Source: Zerene cesonia (taxonomy: Eukaryota; Arthropoda; Insecta; Lepidoptera; Pieridae). From it: 64,000 bases of DNA. Below, piece by piece: positions 23,038 through 34,068 of the stretch. Location: the NCBI RefSeq assembly GCF_012273895.1, contig NC_052128.1:6696001-6760000 (forward strand), read 5' to 3'. The translations under genes were made by a program, and so were the position numbers. Under the pieces are notes generated by a model. That model did not search any database and was not told where the DNA came from. It saw nothing but the letters and a program-made list of their open reading frames with translations. Within the stretch, counting starts at the first letter, position 1. Each line of letters begins with the position of its first letter.

Positions 23038-25514
23038 GAGGTAGTGAGGAAAGCAAAAAGGAAGAAGAGGAGCAACCGTACCCGGCTTCGGAGGCGGATT
23101 TCCCGGAGCGCGTGCAGTACCTGCTGGTGGGCGGCGGCACGGCGTCGTTCGCGGCCATGCGCGCCATCCGCAGCGCGCGGCCCGACGCCAGCGTGCTCAT
23201 CGTGTCGGCCGAGCGCGCGCTGCCCTACATGCGGCCGCCGCTCAGCAAGGAGCTGTGGCGCGAGCCCGAGCTGGCGCGCCGCGCCGCCGACCCCGACGCG
23301 CTCTCCTTCCGCCAGTGGAACGGCCGCCGCCGCAGCCTCGCCTACGAGCCCGCCGCCTTCTACGCGCCCGTCGAGCGGCTGCGCGACGGCGCCGGCGCGG
23401 CGGCGGCGCGCGGCTGGCGCGTGCTGCGCCTGGACGTGGCGCGGCGCGAGGCCGAGCTGGCGGCGGGCGAGCGGCGCGCGCGCGTGGCCTACGAGCAGTG
23501 CCTGGTGGCGCCGGGCGTGCGCGCGCGCCGCCTGCCCGCGCTGCGCGCCGCGGCGGCGGCGGGCCGCGCGCTGGCCGTGCGCGACGTGGGGGACGTGGCG
23601 CGGCTGGCGCGCGCGCTGGACCAGCCCGCCGTGCGCACCGTGGCCGTGGTGGGCGCCGGCCTGCTCGGCGCCGAGCTCTCCGCCGCGCTGGCGGACCGAC
23701 GTGCGTATCGTGCACTTCTAATCTTTCTTCTAATCTGAATAGCGATTTGAAATGTTGGCATGAATGCGTGTAACGTGTGTCGGCAGTGCGGGAGCGCGGC
23801 GTGCGCGTGGTGGCGCTGTACCGCGAGGCGGCGCCGCTGGCCGCGCTGCTGCCGCCCTACCTCGCCGCGCACGCCGCGCGCACGCTGGCCGCGCTCGGCG
23901 TCACGCTCCTGCCGCACTGTACGTACCCTCCTCTCCTCTCCTCTCTTTCGATAATACGCGTGTGCGTAGACTCTGAGTTCGCCTTTAAAATATTTTTATA
24001 TGCTTGAATGTTCCAAATTATTAAACAAAGATTAAATACACGATTACCCTCGTAGCTAATCAGCGTCAAGATGCTAATAATCATTCCAGTAATGCATTGA
24101 CAAAACATTGACAATCGACTCGTCCATTTCTGCGTCGAGGTGAGTCTCACTAAGAGCACTGGTTGTGCGGTTGCAGCGGAGGTGGTCGGCTGCAGCGTGG
24201 GCGAGGCGGGCGTGCGGCTGCAGCTGCGCGAGGCGGGCGGCGCGGGGGGCGCGGGCGGCGAGCTGGACGCGCAGCTGGTGGTGGAGTGCGTGGGCGCCGA
24301 GCCCGACGAGCGGCTGGCGCGCGCCTCGCGGCTGGAGACGCACCCGGAGCTGGGCGGGGTGCTGGTGAACGCGGAGCTGCAGGCGCGCGCCGGCGTGTGG
24401 GCGGCGGGCGACGCGGCCTGCTTCCACGACGAGATGCTGGGCCGGCGCCGCGTGGAGCACCACGACCACGCCGTGGCGTCGGGCCGCCTGGCGGGCGAGA
24501 ACATGGCGGGCCTGCGCCAGCCGCGCGCCTACTCGCACCAGAGCATGTTCTGGAGCGACCTGGGCGCCAACCTCGGCTACGAGGTGCGCCCCGATCCGTT
24601 GCGTTCGCCTCGCGCGCTCGCTGCTATTTAGTGAACTACGTTATTTCTGATAGGCTTTCTATGATGGTTATGGATGTTTTCATTTGAAATAAATTGTTGT
24701 ATAACGTTTAGCGAAATTGTTACGAAAAGCCGGTATTAAATAGTATGATAACACTATTCGTATATGTAGCTATAAGCGAACAAACAAATTAACAATATTA
24801 TTATTTATATTACTTTAAATGTACAGATAGTGATAGTCAAACCGTAAAACCGCTGTAGGTAAATTGAAAATGAGTTATGATGATTAAATAGCGCTTCTAC
24901 AAGAATTCTAAATGAATATATAATTGTTTGAATTCGAGATGGAGTGGAGAATATAATGTTAACATAATGCGATGAAATAATGATGAAATTAAACTACATT
25001 TTTTCAGGCTATAGGAATAATAGATTCGAGTTTAGAAACGGTCGGAGTGTTTTGTGAGGATGCGGTGAGCGACGCCAGCTCGGCTGCGCTCACGGCGGGC
25101 GCGGCGGTCGGGGCGCCGAGCGAGGGCGCGGAGGGCGCGGAGGGCGCCGCGCTGCCCGACACGCGCGCGCTGCTGGCGGCCAGCGCGGGCGGCGCGGCAG
25201 GTGCGGGCGCGGCGGGGGCGCCGGGCGACGAGGCCGGCGGCAAGCGGTACGAGCGCGGTGTCGTGTTCTACCTGCGGGAGCGGCGCGTGGTGGGCGTGCT
25301 GCTGTGGAACCTCTTCAACCGGATGCACGTGGCGAGACAGGTGCGCATGACCCGCCCCTTCCCCGCTCTCCCCCGCTCTCCCCCGCGCTCCCCCGCGCCG
25401 CCCCGAGCCGCCGACTGTAACTGTTCCGCTTTCGGTTCCCAGGTGTTGGCGCAAGGTGAATTCGACGACCTGTTCGAAGTGGCGAAACTGTTCTCCCTTC
25501 ACGAAGACGATTGA
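23038..25514 (+). CDS. AIFM1: AIFM1 (apoptosis-inducing factor 1), exons 4-8
   Basis: AIFM1 is a mitochondrial intermembrane-space FAD oxidoreductase that supports respiratory-complex import through CHCHD4/MIA40 and promotes DNA fragmentation when released. Exons: 23038-23700, 23787-23918, 24177-24583, 25008-25340 and 25443-25514, all in phase. Landmarks: FAD-binding LLVGGGTASFAAMRAIRSA, LPYMRPPLSKELW, FRQWNGRRRS, the NADH-fold VAVVGAGLLGAELSAALADR, VNAELQARAGVWAAGDAACF, GRRRVEHHDHAVASGRLAGE, HQSMFWSDLG, and the C-terminal AIGIIDSSLETVGVF and FYLRERRVVGVLLWNLFNRM. The end is EVAKLFSLHEDD. The region after VGVF is an Ala/Gly-rich insert where human AIF has its own variable loop. The coding strand is extremely GC-rich. 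The first three exons lie on the opposite strand at 30863-28953; one of the two contigs is inverted. Confidence 0.96.
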
Positions 25515-25566
25515 GCTATCGACGGCATTTATTTATACGTGTACATAGTATTACATAGATACTTTA

Positions 25567-25572
25567 AATAAA
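25567..25572 (+). terminator. AIFM1: AIFM1 poly(A) signal
   Basis: AATAAA lies 52 nt after the AIFM1 stop codon, followed by a T-rich stretch. Confidence 0.7.
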
Positions 25573-26700
25573 ATGGTGTACGATTAAATTATTAAATTTT
25601 ATTGTCTTCTTCCGTTCGCCCCAATTTCATATGGGCTTACTGCTTTTTGTCAGGTCTGTCTTGCTTGTGTGCCAAGTTAGATGCGTTTGCTTCGTTTATT
25701 TAACAACAATCAAGTGGCTAGGGGAGGGCATCTAAATTGTAATTTATTTGCGAAATATTTGAAGTCGAGTTCGACAACAACTGTAATAAATCGTCACTAC
25801 GCGGCAGTCCTCCTTGTCATGTGAGTTTTTTGGAACCTTGACTAAATCTGAAATAAAGTATATTACTTTCTAGCAGATCACTTGCTTCGGGAGTGTTTCC
25901 AACTAAATGGAAAACTGCTTACTATTATAATGACTAGGTTTTGTAAATAAAAAGATTCATTAAATATGTCTCGTAGATTTGATTCAGATCTTTTTTTTAT
26001 CCTTCCATCATCTAAGTGTGCTTGTACAATCTAGATTAAGTTATTACTTTTGTATTTTCTGACCGTTATGTCACTTAGTATATTTTATTTGTTGATCAGC
26101 TGTTTTTGTTTAATGGCATTTGATGTCAGTTTTATACGTTAGACATTGAATAATAATAAAATGTATAAAATATTTCACTTACGTATTAAATAGCTTCAGA
26201 TAAGTATTTTCATGACTTTACTTACTTTCGTATTTGACTTAGTTTAAGTATAGTAATATTTATCGTCTTCTGTTTTGTTCTAAGCTTGGCGTAACGGTAT
26301 ATGATGATTTTCAAATCTGAATTTCCACACGTACGGGTACGCTTCTTTCGTTATTTTTACGTCTAGTAAACACCACGGGAGCGCTCGCCGCGCGCTACAA
26401 GTCCGTACACTCTAACTAATATCACCAGTCTATGTATTACTGAAGGCATCGGTCAAAAACACTTTTTTTCTCTGTGATAAAACATTTTTTTGGCTTAAAA
26501 AATAGTTTTTGCAATGCCCTTAGTTAAAATAACTCTATTTATAAGTAGGTATCGGTCAAAATCATTTTTTTCTCTGTGATAAAATAATTTTTTTTGGCTT
26601 AGTTATGGCAACGGAATCAGTTAAAACCATCTTTTTAATAGGCATTTCCTGCGTATCTTTCTTGATCATAACACATCCTTTCTTGATCTTTCGGAGGTCC
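25573..26700. other. Sequence downstream of AIFM1
   Basis: AT-rich with no gene. A segment of about 50 bp (cggtcaaaa, a T-run, ctctgtgataaaa, a T-run, ggctta) occurs at about 26451-26500 and again at about 26551-26601. Confidence 0.45.
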
Positions 26701-26739
26701 AGTTGAACAAACTATAACGCCTTCAAAGTTTTTGCATAC

Positions 26740-27300
26740 GTTATATCTTTGACTTGCATAAGTCTTTCGCAAAAAACTCTGGCTTCCTGGCTGGCTGACT
26801 GGCTTCCCATTCGCTTGAGACGTAATTCTCACATCCTTCATCTTCTTTTCTCCATCCTCTATGATTCGGATCATTCAGAAGCTCCTCATTATCTAAAAGA
26901 TAAATTTGAATTTACTATATCTCCCTTCCCCCGTTCGTCCAAAAATCTGCTTTTTCGAGTCCCAGTCGCGAACAGCAAATTTTACAACAATTCCTTTGCG
27001 GTTCGTGCTGCTAAGCTTTGGAATGAACTCCCCCTGGAAGTTCGACAAGTTCAGTCTTTAAAAACTTTTAAGCTCCTCCCTTAAGTCTCACTATCTTTCA
27101 CTATGTTAGCTTTTCCTTCTTTTTATTTCTATTGTCGTTTTTTTGTTTGTTTTCCTCTCTTCTAACTTGTATAAAATCATTTGATAATCCTTTTTTGTAT
27201 ATATGTATAATAGACCTCATTATAAGTTTATTAATGTTTCTCATTTTATTTTAGATGGTAGTCTAGAAGAGATCGCTACCTAGCGATAAGGCCGCCATTT
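26740..27300 (+). mobile_element. LINE 3' end with reverse-transcriptase C-terminus
   Basis: The frame ending at 27084 carries PVANSKFYNNSFAVRAAKLW, then NELPLEVRQVQSLKTFK and a stop, the typical C-terminal end of LINE reverse-transcriptase proteins (sF..RA..lWN.LP...r...sl..FK). About 160 bp further on is agagatcgctacctagcgat, a stem-loop sequence followed by aaggccgcc, which I know as a LINE 3' terminus in Lepidoptera. A related terminus is at 34985-35020. The element is 5'-truncated. Confidence 0.72.
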
Positions 27301-27501
27301 GTGCATAATGTCTCTTTTGTTAGTGTTTCATATATTCATATCAATAAATATTCTACCGAGAAAAAAACGTTGTCACGTAAAATCTTCGCCCGTAAAACCG
27401 ACTTTATAGGCAACCATTTTTTTATATCTTCTTTGTCTGTGAACGGATGTACTTTTTTTTTTTTTTTTAACACAACTAATGGTGCGATCTTGTTTCGGCT
27501 G

Positions 27502-28501
27502 NNNNNNNNNNNNNNNNNNNNNNNNNNNNNNNNNNNNNNNNNNNNNNNNNNNNNNNNNNNNNNNNNNNNNNNNNNNNNNNNNNNNNNNNNNNNNNNNNNN
27601 NNNNNNNNNNNNNNNNNNNNNNNNNNNNNNNNNNNNNNNNNNNNNNNNNNNNNNNNNNNNNNNNNNNNNNNNNNNNNNNNNNNNNNNNNNNNNNNNNNNN
27701 NNNNNNNNNNNNNNNNNNNNNNNNNNNNNNNNNNNNNNNNNNNNNNNNNNNNNNNNNNNNNNNNNNNNNNNNNNNNNNNNNNNNNNNNNNNNNNNNNNNN
27801 NNNNNNNNNNNNNNNNNNNNNNNNNNNNNNNNNNNNNNNNNNNNNNNNNNNNNNNNNNNNNNNNNNNNNNNNNNNNNNNNNNNNNNNNNNNNNNNNNNNN
27901 NNNNNNNNNNNNNNNNNNNNNNNNNNNNNNNNNNNNNNNNNNNNNNNNNNNNNNNNNNNNNNNNNNNNNNNNNNNNNNNNNNNNNNNNNNNNNNNNNNNN
28001 NNNNNNNNNNNNNNNNNNNNNNNNNNNNNNNNNNNNNNNNNNNNNNNNNNNNNNNNNNNNNNNNNNNNNNNNNNNNNNNNNNNNNNNNNNNNNNNNNNNN
28101 NNNNNNNNNNNNNNNNNNNNNNNNNNNNNNNNNNNNNNNNNNNNNNNNNNNNNNNNNNNNNNNNNNNNNNNNNNNNNNNNNNNNNNNNNNNNNNNNNNNN
28201 NNNNNNNNNNNNNNNNNNNNNNNNNNNNNNNNNNNNNNNNNNNNNNNNNNNNNNNNNNNNNNNNNNNNNNNNNNNNNNNNNNNNNNNNNNNNNNNNNNNN
28301 NNNNNNNNNNNNNNNNNNNNNNNNNNNNNNNNNNNNNNNNNNNNNNNNNNNNNNNNNNNNNNNNNNNNNNNNNNNNNNNNNNNNNNNNNNNNNNNNNNNN
28401 NNNNNNNNNNNNNNNNNNNNNNNNNNNNNNNNNNNNNNNNNNNNNNNNNNNNNNNNNNNNNNNNNNNNNNNNNNNNNNNNNNNNNNNNNNNNNNNNNNNN
28501 N
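27502..28501. other. Assembly gap, 1000 N
   Basis: Fixed-size scaffold gap separating the two halves of AIFM1, which are on opposite strands. Confidence 0.95.
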
Positions 28502-28952
28502 ATATAAATAAATAAAAACTGTTGCAGAACAATTCAAATATTTCTGAGAGATTGCAATTTTAAGAAATCTTGAATTATGTTGTAAAAATTTTAGTTTCGT
28601 CCGCATATAGCAGACAGTGTTAATTATAAACATCTAAATATAAAAATAAATGTTTGTTGCTGTATATCAGCTATATACGAAAACATATTTTTTCCATGGA
28701 GAAGGTTTTATAATATGCCCATAGATACCACTCGCCCCCAGGTTGTTGGCATAGCAACGCGCGCCAGATACAGCTAGTAATAATATAAATCCTACATTAT
28801 AAATGTTTATAGTAAACAAAAGAGGTATCCAAATGGGATCCTTGTGGAATACCGGAAAGAAATCTAAAGAAATCCAGTAGTAATACCCTTTATATTTCAG
28901 TACCATTGAAATACAGTAGGAATGTTAGTTGTATATTGAAGTGTGCACTCAC

Positions 28953-30863
28953 CTGCCTTATTCTCCATCACTTCATCCTCTTGTGCCATTTTACGATACA
29001 GGTATACCTAGAACAATATAGTCGGATATCAATTGTCTTTTGACATTATGTTGGATTAGACATAAACATAGAGAAACATATATACATAAACAAGAACACC
29101 CACAACAGCTAACGAAAAAGACAAAACACTTAACATTGTAAAAAAGGAAATAAGAAAAATACAGACACGACCATTTAAGAAGAAAAGAATTAATTATATA
29201 TCTAAATTAGGTTTCTGTTGTGTGTTATGGTTGTGAAAAGTCCAAGCTCAGCTTTATATTCAATGAGGCAGTTGACCCAAGACGCTGTTGATTCTGCCAG
29301 AACCCAGAAAGAAGCTGATTAAAAAAAAAGAAGATAAATAAACACAAATTTATCAACAATAATGTTAGGTGATATTAATATGTAAAAGAGACAAGTGAAA
29401 GATTGAAAGAAAATTGGAAGATAAGTTCGATCCCTCCTAGAATATTGTAGGCCCGTGTGGAACCGTTCTTACGCTGTACATATTCACCGGCTGGAACAGC
29501 CGATGGATACAGAAACAATTCCTGTGCCACTTATCCTTTGCTAACAATCTCTGTCATAACCTATCTTATGCTTCCAGACTTATAGACTTGAAAATAAAAA
29601 CGCTTGAGAGTAGACAGGCCCCCTCTGATAACGTAAAATACGATAATTCCCATTTTTAAAGCAACTTTACCCTGCACGTACCAAGACCATTTAGCCGCCC
29701 CACTAACATGAAAAATTTTAGTCTTGCCTTTTGTCGTACAAATTTTGCTCAACACTCGACAAAAAAAATAAGAGAAAAGTTTATTAAGATAAACGCTCTT
29801 TAAAAAATCCAGCCACGCAATAATTGAAGCTTGACCAGAATCACGGACAACACGACGTCAAGAAGCGCAGTGCTAGTACTACGTCACTTTCGAAACAGAT
29901 TGATAGGTAGAAAATATATCGGAAGATTCACAATACTTACTTGCGCGTTGATAACCTTTTCAAGAATTTTGGAAATGAAAGATTTGGTTAAACAATTGTC
30001 AGTTAAGATGCAAATGTCACTTTTCACAAAAAAAAAAACACAACTCGTGTAGCTATTGAATCCTATAAAAAGTCCAATCAGTTAAAAACGAGGCGCATTC
30101 ATAGGGATTGCACTTTGGTGTTCGTACGTTGTTTATTCAATGTTCGACCCAACTAGAGGGTAGTTGTTTATAGTCTTTGTGACTGGTTGCGATTTGTTAT
30201 CAACTGTCTAAATCGATTGGGCAGTCGAGTGGCAACACAATGCAATCTTATGACGATGAAACAAATATTCAACACAGCCCCATCTTTTTGATGCCTCACA
30301 ATATACTTAAACAGCATAAATTATTTATGACGATAAACTTGACATTCGTGAAACCCACATATTGATAAACGCTTAATTGCGACGTATTACCGATATTTAT
30401 AAACGATTCCTTAAGTTTCATTAAGAAGAGTACACAGTATACACAGTTTTATGACATATATTATGCTAAAGAAAGTTTCAGCATCAAAATATCTTCGATT
30501 CTTACCCCTCCAAGTGACGCCGTAAAAGTAAGAGCTGTAATCAAGGTGAGAGCACGCCGGGAGCGCGGCGGCGGTGGCGGCGGCGGCGGGGGCGGCGGGG
30601 ATGAACCGTCCGCGCGGGGTGCAGGACCGGGTACAGAAGCAGATGCTGCTCTTGGGTGTTCCCGATTGCTCTTTTGCTCCGCATGACCTGCATCTTGACT
30701 TAACACAGTCTAAAAGATATAAATAATGATATATTGAATTAACAGCTAATTAATTTATGAAAATAGTGTCTTCTGTAAGTAATAATTATTAAAAATAAAA
30801 GTCATTTAAAATCTTTACCGTTCTATATTTTTTCAACTTCCTTGTGTGCTTGGAACAAGACAT
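28953..30863 (-). CDS. AIFM1: AIFM1 N-terminal exons 1-3 (targeting region and inner-membrane anchor)
   Basis: Minus-strand coding exons 30863-30819, 30709-30506 and 29007-28953, all GT-AG. Exon 1 starts MSCSKHTRKLKKYRT, basic and free of acidic residues as in a mitochondrial presequence. Exon 2 has an 11-proline run and then SRRALTLITALTFTASLGG, a hydrophobic anchor. Exon 3 adds VYLYRKMAQEDEVMENKA. Human AIF has the same layout, with its inner-membrane helix followed by YKTMKEDE. Exon 3 ends with one base of a split codon, and the plus-strand exon at 23038 begins with two bases, giving G and then GSEESKKEEEEQPY. With the plus-strand exons the total is 1911 nt, exactly 636 codons plus stop (human 613). 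An acceptor at 30884-30885 suggests a further 5' UTR exon upstream. Confidence 0.83.
29420..29760 (+). mobile_element. Frameshifted LINE reverse-transcriptase remnant
   Basis: One frame gives RSLLEYCRPVWNRSYAVHIH and a second frame gives IQKQFLCHLSFANNLCHNLS, then YASRLIDLKIKTLESRQ. Together these match the C-terminal part of LINE proteins (LEYCSPVW, then I.R.Q..FLR.L). At least one frameshift separates them, so the copy is dead. It lies in an AIFM1 intron. Confidence 0.65.
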
Positions 30864-30889
30864 GTTTTTGTTTAGTTGCTTCACTACAT

Positions 30890-31073
30890 AGTAAAATACA
30901 AAGTCACTTTCTCTGTCCCTATGTCCCTATGTATGCTAAATATCTAAAAGTATGCAACAGATTTTGATGGGGTATTTTTAAATAGATAGAGTGATTCAAG
31001 AGGAAGGTTTACATCTACTAAATTACACCAAATTTGACGGGTGCAATGCCACGGGCAAGAGCTAGTATATGAC
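30890..31073. mobile_element. Helitron-like/MITE repeat, copy 1
   Basis: Shared with 55860-56042: gtcactttctctgtccctat, then gattttgatggggtattttt, agagtgattcaagaggaagg and gccacgggcaagagctag plus T. The CTAG end before T suggests a Helitron-type terminus. It is non-coding. Confidence 0.5.
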
Positions 31074-32500
31074 AATAATGTCTTTCATTTTATATAAGTT
31101 GCAAAAATTATGTAACATATAAATAGCATGCTATAATGGTTATAATAAGTGCATAAGTACAATATAATAAATAAAATTAAAATGAAAATTTTCCCAATAA
31201 CTGTAGGAAATTTTTCATTTTCATTTTTAAGATTCTATATCTTAATAATTTATAGTTTAAATACTCACTGGCTCTACTTTTGTATTGGAATGTGCACACA
31301 TACCTGAAATATTTCATTAGCTCATTTAAAATATATATGTAATACTTTATTTAATGTGATGTGACATTTAATACTAAATTTAAAAATAAATTTGTTATGT
31401 ATGTCAAAATTTGGAACATAATTGAGAAATTTTAAATAATTCTTGTGGTTGTATTAAGCTGTATCAAAAATGTATTAATATAACTTTAAACCCATCATTT
31501 AAGTATTGTAAGCATTTTTTTTTTTTATTTTTTTTAAAAACAATGTTCCAATTTATAGATAGTATTTGCATATATGACACCACAAATTTGATAACATTTC
31601 AAATAAGTTACTTAGTTATATAATTGTAATATGTTTCAAAGTATTCCACCCTTTAAATATTATACAACACAACCTTTCTCTCTATTATTTAAAGTCATAT
31701 AAGTAATAAGCATACATAAATGTCACAATTTTTCATTATAACTTATTTATTAAGTACGGAGACAAGTGTAAGTAGACTGTTATGCCTAAATCTACTTCAG
31801 GGTAATTACACATTCAAACAGACAAGTGGGGTTCAGGCAGATGATATATATGTTGAACTTCATGGACGAGTAGGTGATTAGCCTTCTGTGATTTACTAAA
31901 CCAAGAATTTTTTTTGCAAGACCTCAATGGAAATCAAACCATGGGCCCATGAATTCGAAGTCTTCATAGTTTAAGACAACTACATAGGTTATATTATGTA
32001 AACTAAACAATCAATATATTGGGATATTTTAAAGGTCAACATTCTATGTACTCTCTAAATTTTATCTTGTATGTGTTCAAAAAAATTACTTGGACTCATT
32101 CTTAAATAGGTTACAGGGAGAATTGACAAATATATGTAGTACTACCATTAAATTACTAAAAAATGTTTAAGTGGGTATATATTTTTGCCAATACATTTCA
32201 CGGACATAATTGACTACGTTCTTATAAACTGGTAAATGAACTTAAGAATACTTACGAAGTACTTTAAAAAAGTCTTTTCGTCTAAGAGCCCGGCCCTCGA
32301 TGTGAATACATGATATTGCTCTTAACATTGTTGTCTTAATTATTCAATATCAACAACATAACATTTGTGCTTAAATGACAGTTTGACTTCTTAAATCATT
32401 AGTTTAATATACAAACATTTTAAAATATATTCCTTCAAATCGTGAATAATGAAATGCAGCTAATCTATTTTCAAATGCATGCAGCCTAAAAGCCTATACT
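31074..32500. other. AT-rich DNA upstream of the AIFM1 coding start
   Basis: No gene seen. It is probably an intron in the 5' UTR of AIFM1, given the acceptor at 30884-30885. Confidence 0.35.
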
Positions 32501-32505
32501 GGCAC

Positions 32506-32537
32506 TTGACACTTGACAGGTCAGATGTCAATGTCAA
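32506..32537 (-). promoter_or_regulatory. Palindromically arranged TTGACA/TGTCAA cluster, possible AIFM1 promoter
   Basis: TTGACA at 32506-32511 and 32513-32518 is followed by TGTCAA at 32526-32531 and 32532-32537. These are four hexamers in 32 bp, two in each orientation, 1.64 kb upstream of the AIFM1 start codon. It could mark the promoter of the unseen 5' UTR exon. Confidence 0.35.
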
Positions 32538-33070
32538 ATGTAAATTATCAACGCAGATAACAACATGTAACAGTCACTTTATGGAACATAGATTAAACAC
32601 TTATATGTTATGGAATTAGCATAGATATTCAGTACATAATATACCTATGGGAGTTCGCATGTCTGTAAGGTCGTTTTCAATATCCTATCCATCGCTTGTT
32701 TCAGTTACTGTAGTTAAACAAATCTATCCATTTGTACTTACTTTCATTTCCATATTCTATCGACAGACTTTGTTGTATTTTTGTCTATCGAAAAAATTAC
32801 ATCGATTTTACGTAAGATACTTTTAAAATAAATTAGTTTCATATTGATCATACTTACACATATTCAAAGTTGCAAAATGTTCGGCCGTGGTTACTATCTG
32901 AATAGCGCCTTTATTACGAAATACAAGTCAATGAGTCTAATGTATTAAAAAGGGACGAAAAATAGCAACTACAACTCTATATACCATTCTTAATGTTCTT
33001 GCACAAGATAAGGTATCTATTTGAATATGTGAGTCAATCCACACATTTTTATTAATTACTATTTTCTATA

Positions 33071-33150
33071 GTGTTCCGTAGTTCTAGTGGTAGAACGTTG
33101 GCGTATCGCACATATGGTATGGGTTCGGTTCCCTCAGCGAGAAATGTTTT
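33071..33150 (+). pseudogene. tRNA-like Pol III sequence (tRNA pseudogene or tRNA-derived SINE head)
   Basis: An A-box-like segment tagttctagtggtagaacg can form a D arm (TTC/GAA around TAGTGGTA). It is followed at the right distance by a B-box-like gggttcggttccc and then by a long T-run, a Pol III stop. The acceptor and anticodon stems do not pair, so it is not a functional tRNA as read. Confidence 0.4.
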
Positions 33151-34020
33151 TTTTTTTTTCAAGATTCTCTAATAAATTATATATTTATAATATATAAAAA
33201 TATAGAGAAAAATATAGAGATTTCAACGAACAGAAAACATAGCAACTTTTTATGATAAAAGCTGATATTTTGACGGGTAAGTTTTCGATTGAAAATTAGT
33301 GTTTTTTCGATATTAATTCAAAATAAGGTGAAAAAATACATATTTTTAATCAAATAAATTACAGCGTATTTGGGGCATAAAAAGATAAGTTTTCATTAAA
33401 TTTCGTTAAAAAATAAAAAAAATTGTAAAAGATTTTTTTATTTTTAATAAAAAACCAAAAACTTCGTTTACGAATTTTTCACATAAATTTTGAGGTTATG
33501 TGAAAAAAGTGCAAACACAAAAGTTTTAGATCTTTTTATTACCTACAACTTTGCCATTCGACTTATTTCGATAGGACTTTTAGTTTTGCCGGAAATCGAG
33601 AAACACCGTTTTTTACCCTTAAAAACCTGGGGGTGACCCCATCCCCTCCCCGAACTCAGATCGCCCGTAAATTATTTTTCCCTTCATTTTTATAATATTC
33701 CCCTCCTTTTCTAATAGGTTTCATCCTACTACTATTTAATTTGGTTTTAAAAATTATTGACACTGGGTCTATAACCTTTTTTACAGTGCATTGATTGAGA
33801 TTTTCTGGTAAGGATTCGTGGGCCCCCTGACTTTGAAGGCCTCGAGGCACTGCCCCGCCTAGCCCCTCGGTAGCTACGCCATTGTAAATAGCGTAGTTTA
33901 TGTATCTCCCTTTAATAATATAATCTATGAACAGCTGTTCGAATGTGGTTCGAATATGTAGTGTGTAATCTATGGATAGGTACTGTCTGCTGCCTCGAAA
34001 CTCGAGAGTCGAGAGTCGAG
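33151..34020. other. Repeat-like DNA without a gene
   Basis: AT-rich sequence followed by an unusual block at 33540-33650 (tttgccggaaatcgagaaac, then aaaacctgggggtgacccca) that looks like part of a dispersed repeat. A DNA-transposon-like end follows at 33790-33890. Confidence 0.4.
33790..33890 (-). mobile_element. DNA-transposon terminus (hAT-like)
   Basis: On the minus strand it starts caatggcgtagctaccgagg, then ggctaggcggggcag. This resembles the CAGTGGCGTAGCTA ends of hAT-type elements. No transposase is visible. Confidence 0.4.
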
Positions 34021-34033
34021 ACAAAATGATAGC

Positions 34034-34068
34034 TGTCAATTTGATAACAGAGTGACGTCATTGTGACG
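34034..34068 (+). promoter_or_regulatory. Possible TSC1 promoter region: TGTCAA motif and CRE
   Basis: TGTCAA at 34034-34039, a perfect TGACGTCA at 34053-34060 and a second TGACG nearby lie 1.35 kb before the TSC1 start codon. TSC1's first coding exon begins at an acceptor (35403-35404), so an upstream 5' UTR exon is expected. Confidence 0.3.

Noticed and set aside
23242..24538. Arg/Ala/Pro-rich frames antisense to or out of frame with AIFM1, and similar ones over TSC1, TMEM86 and Graf exons
   Set aside because: GC-rich coding DNA leaves several frames open; only one frame in each case has homology and correct splice phases.
33656..34039. 127-codon frame on the minus strand
   Set aside because: It crosses a DNA-transposon terminus and AT-rich repeat DNA and shows no domain.
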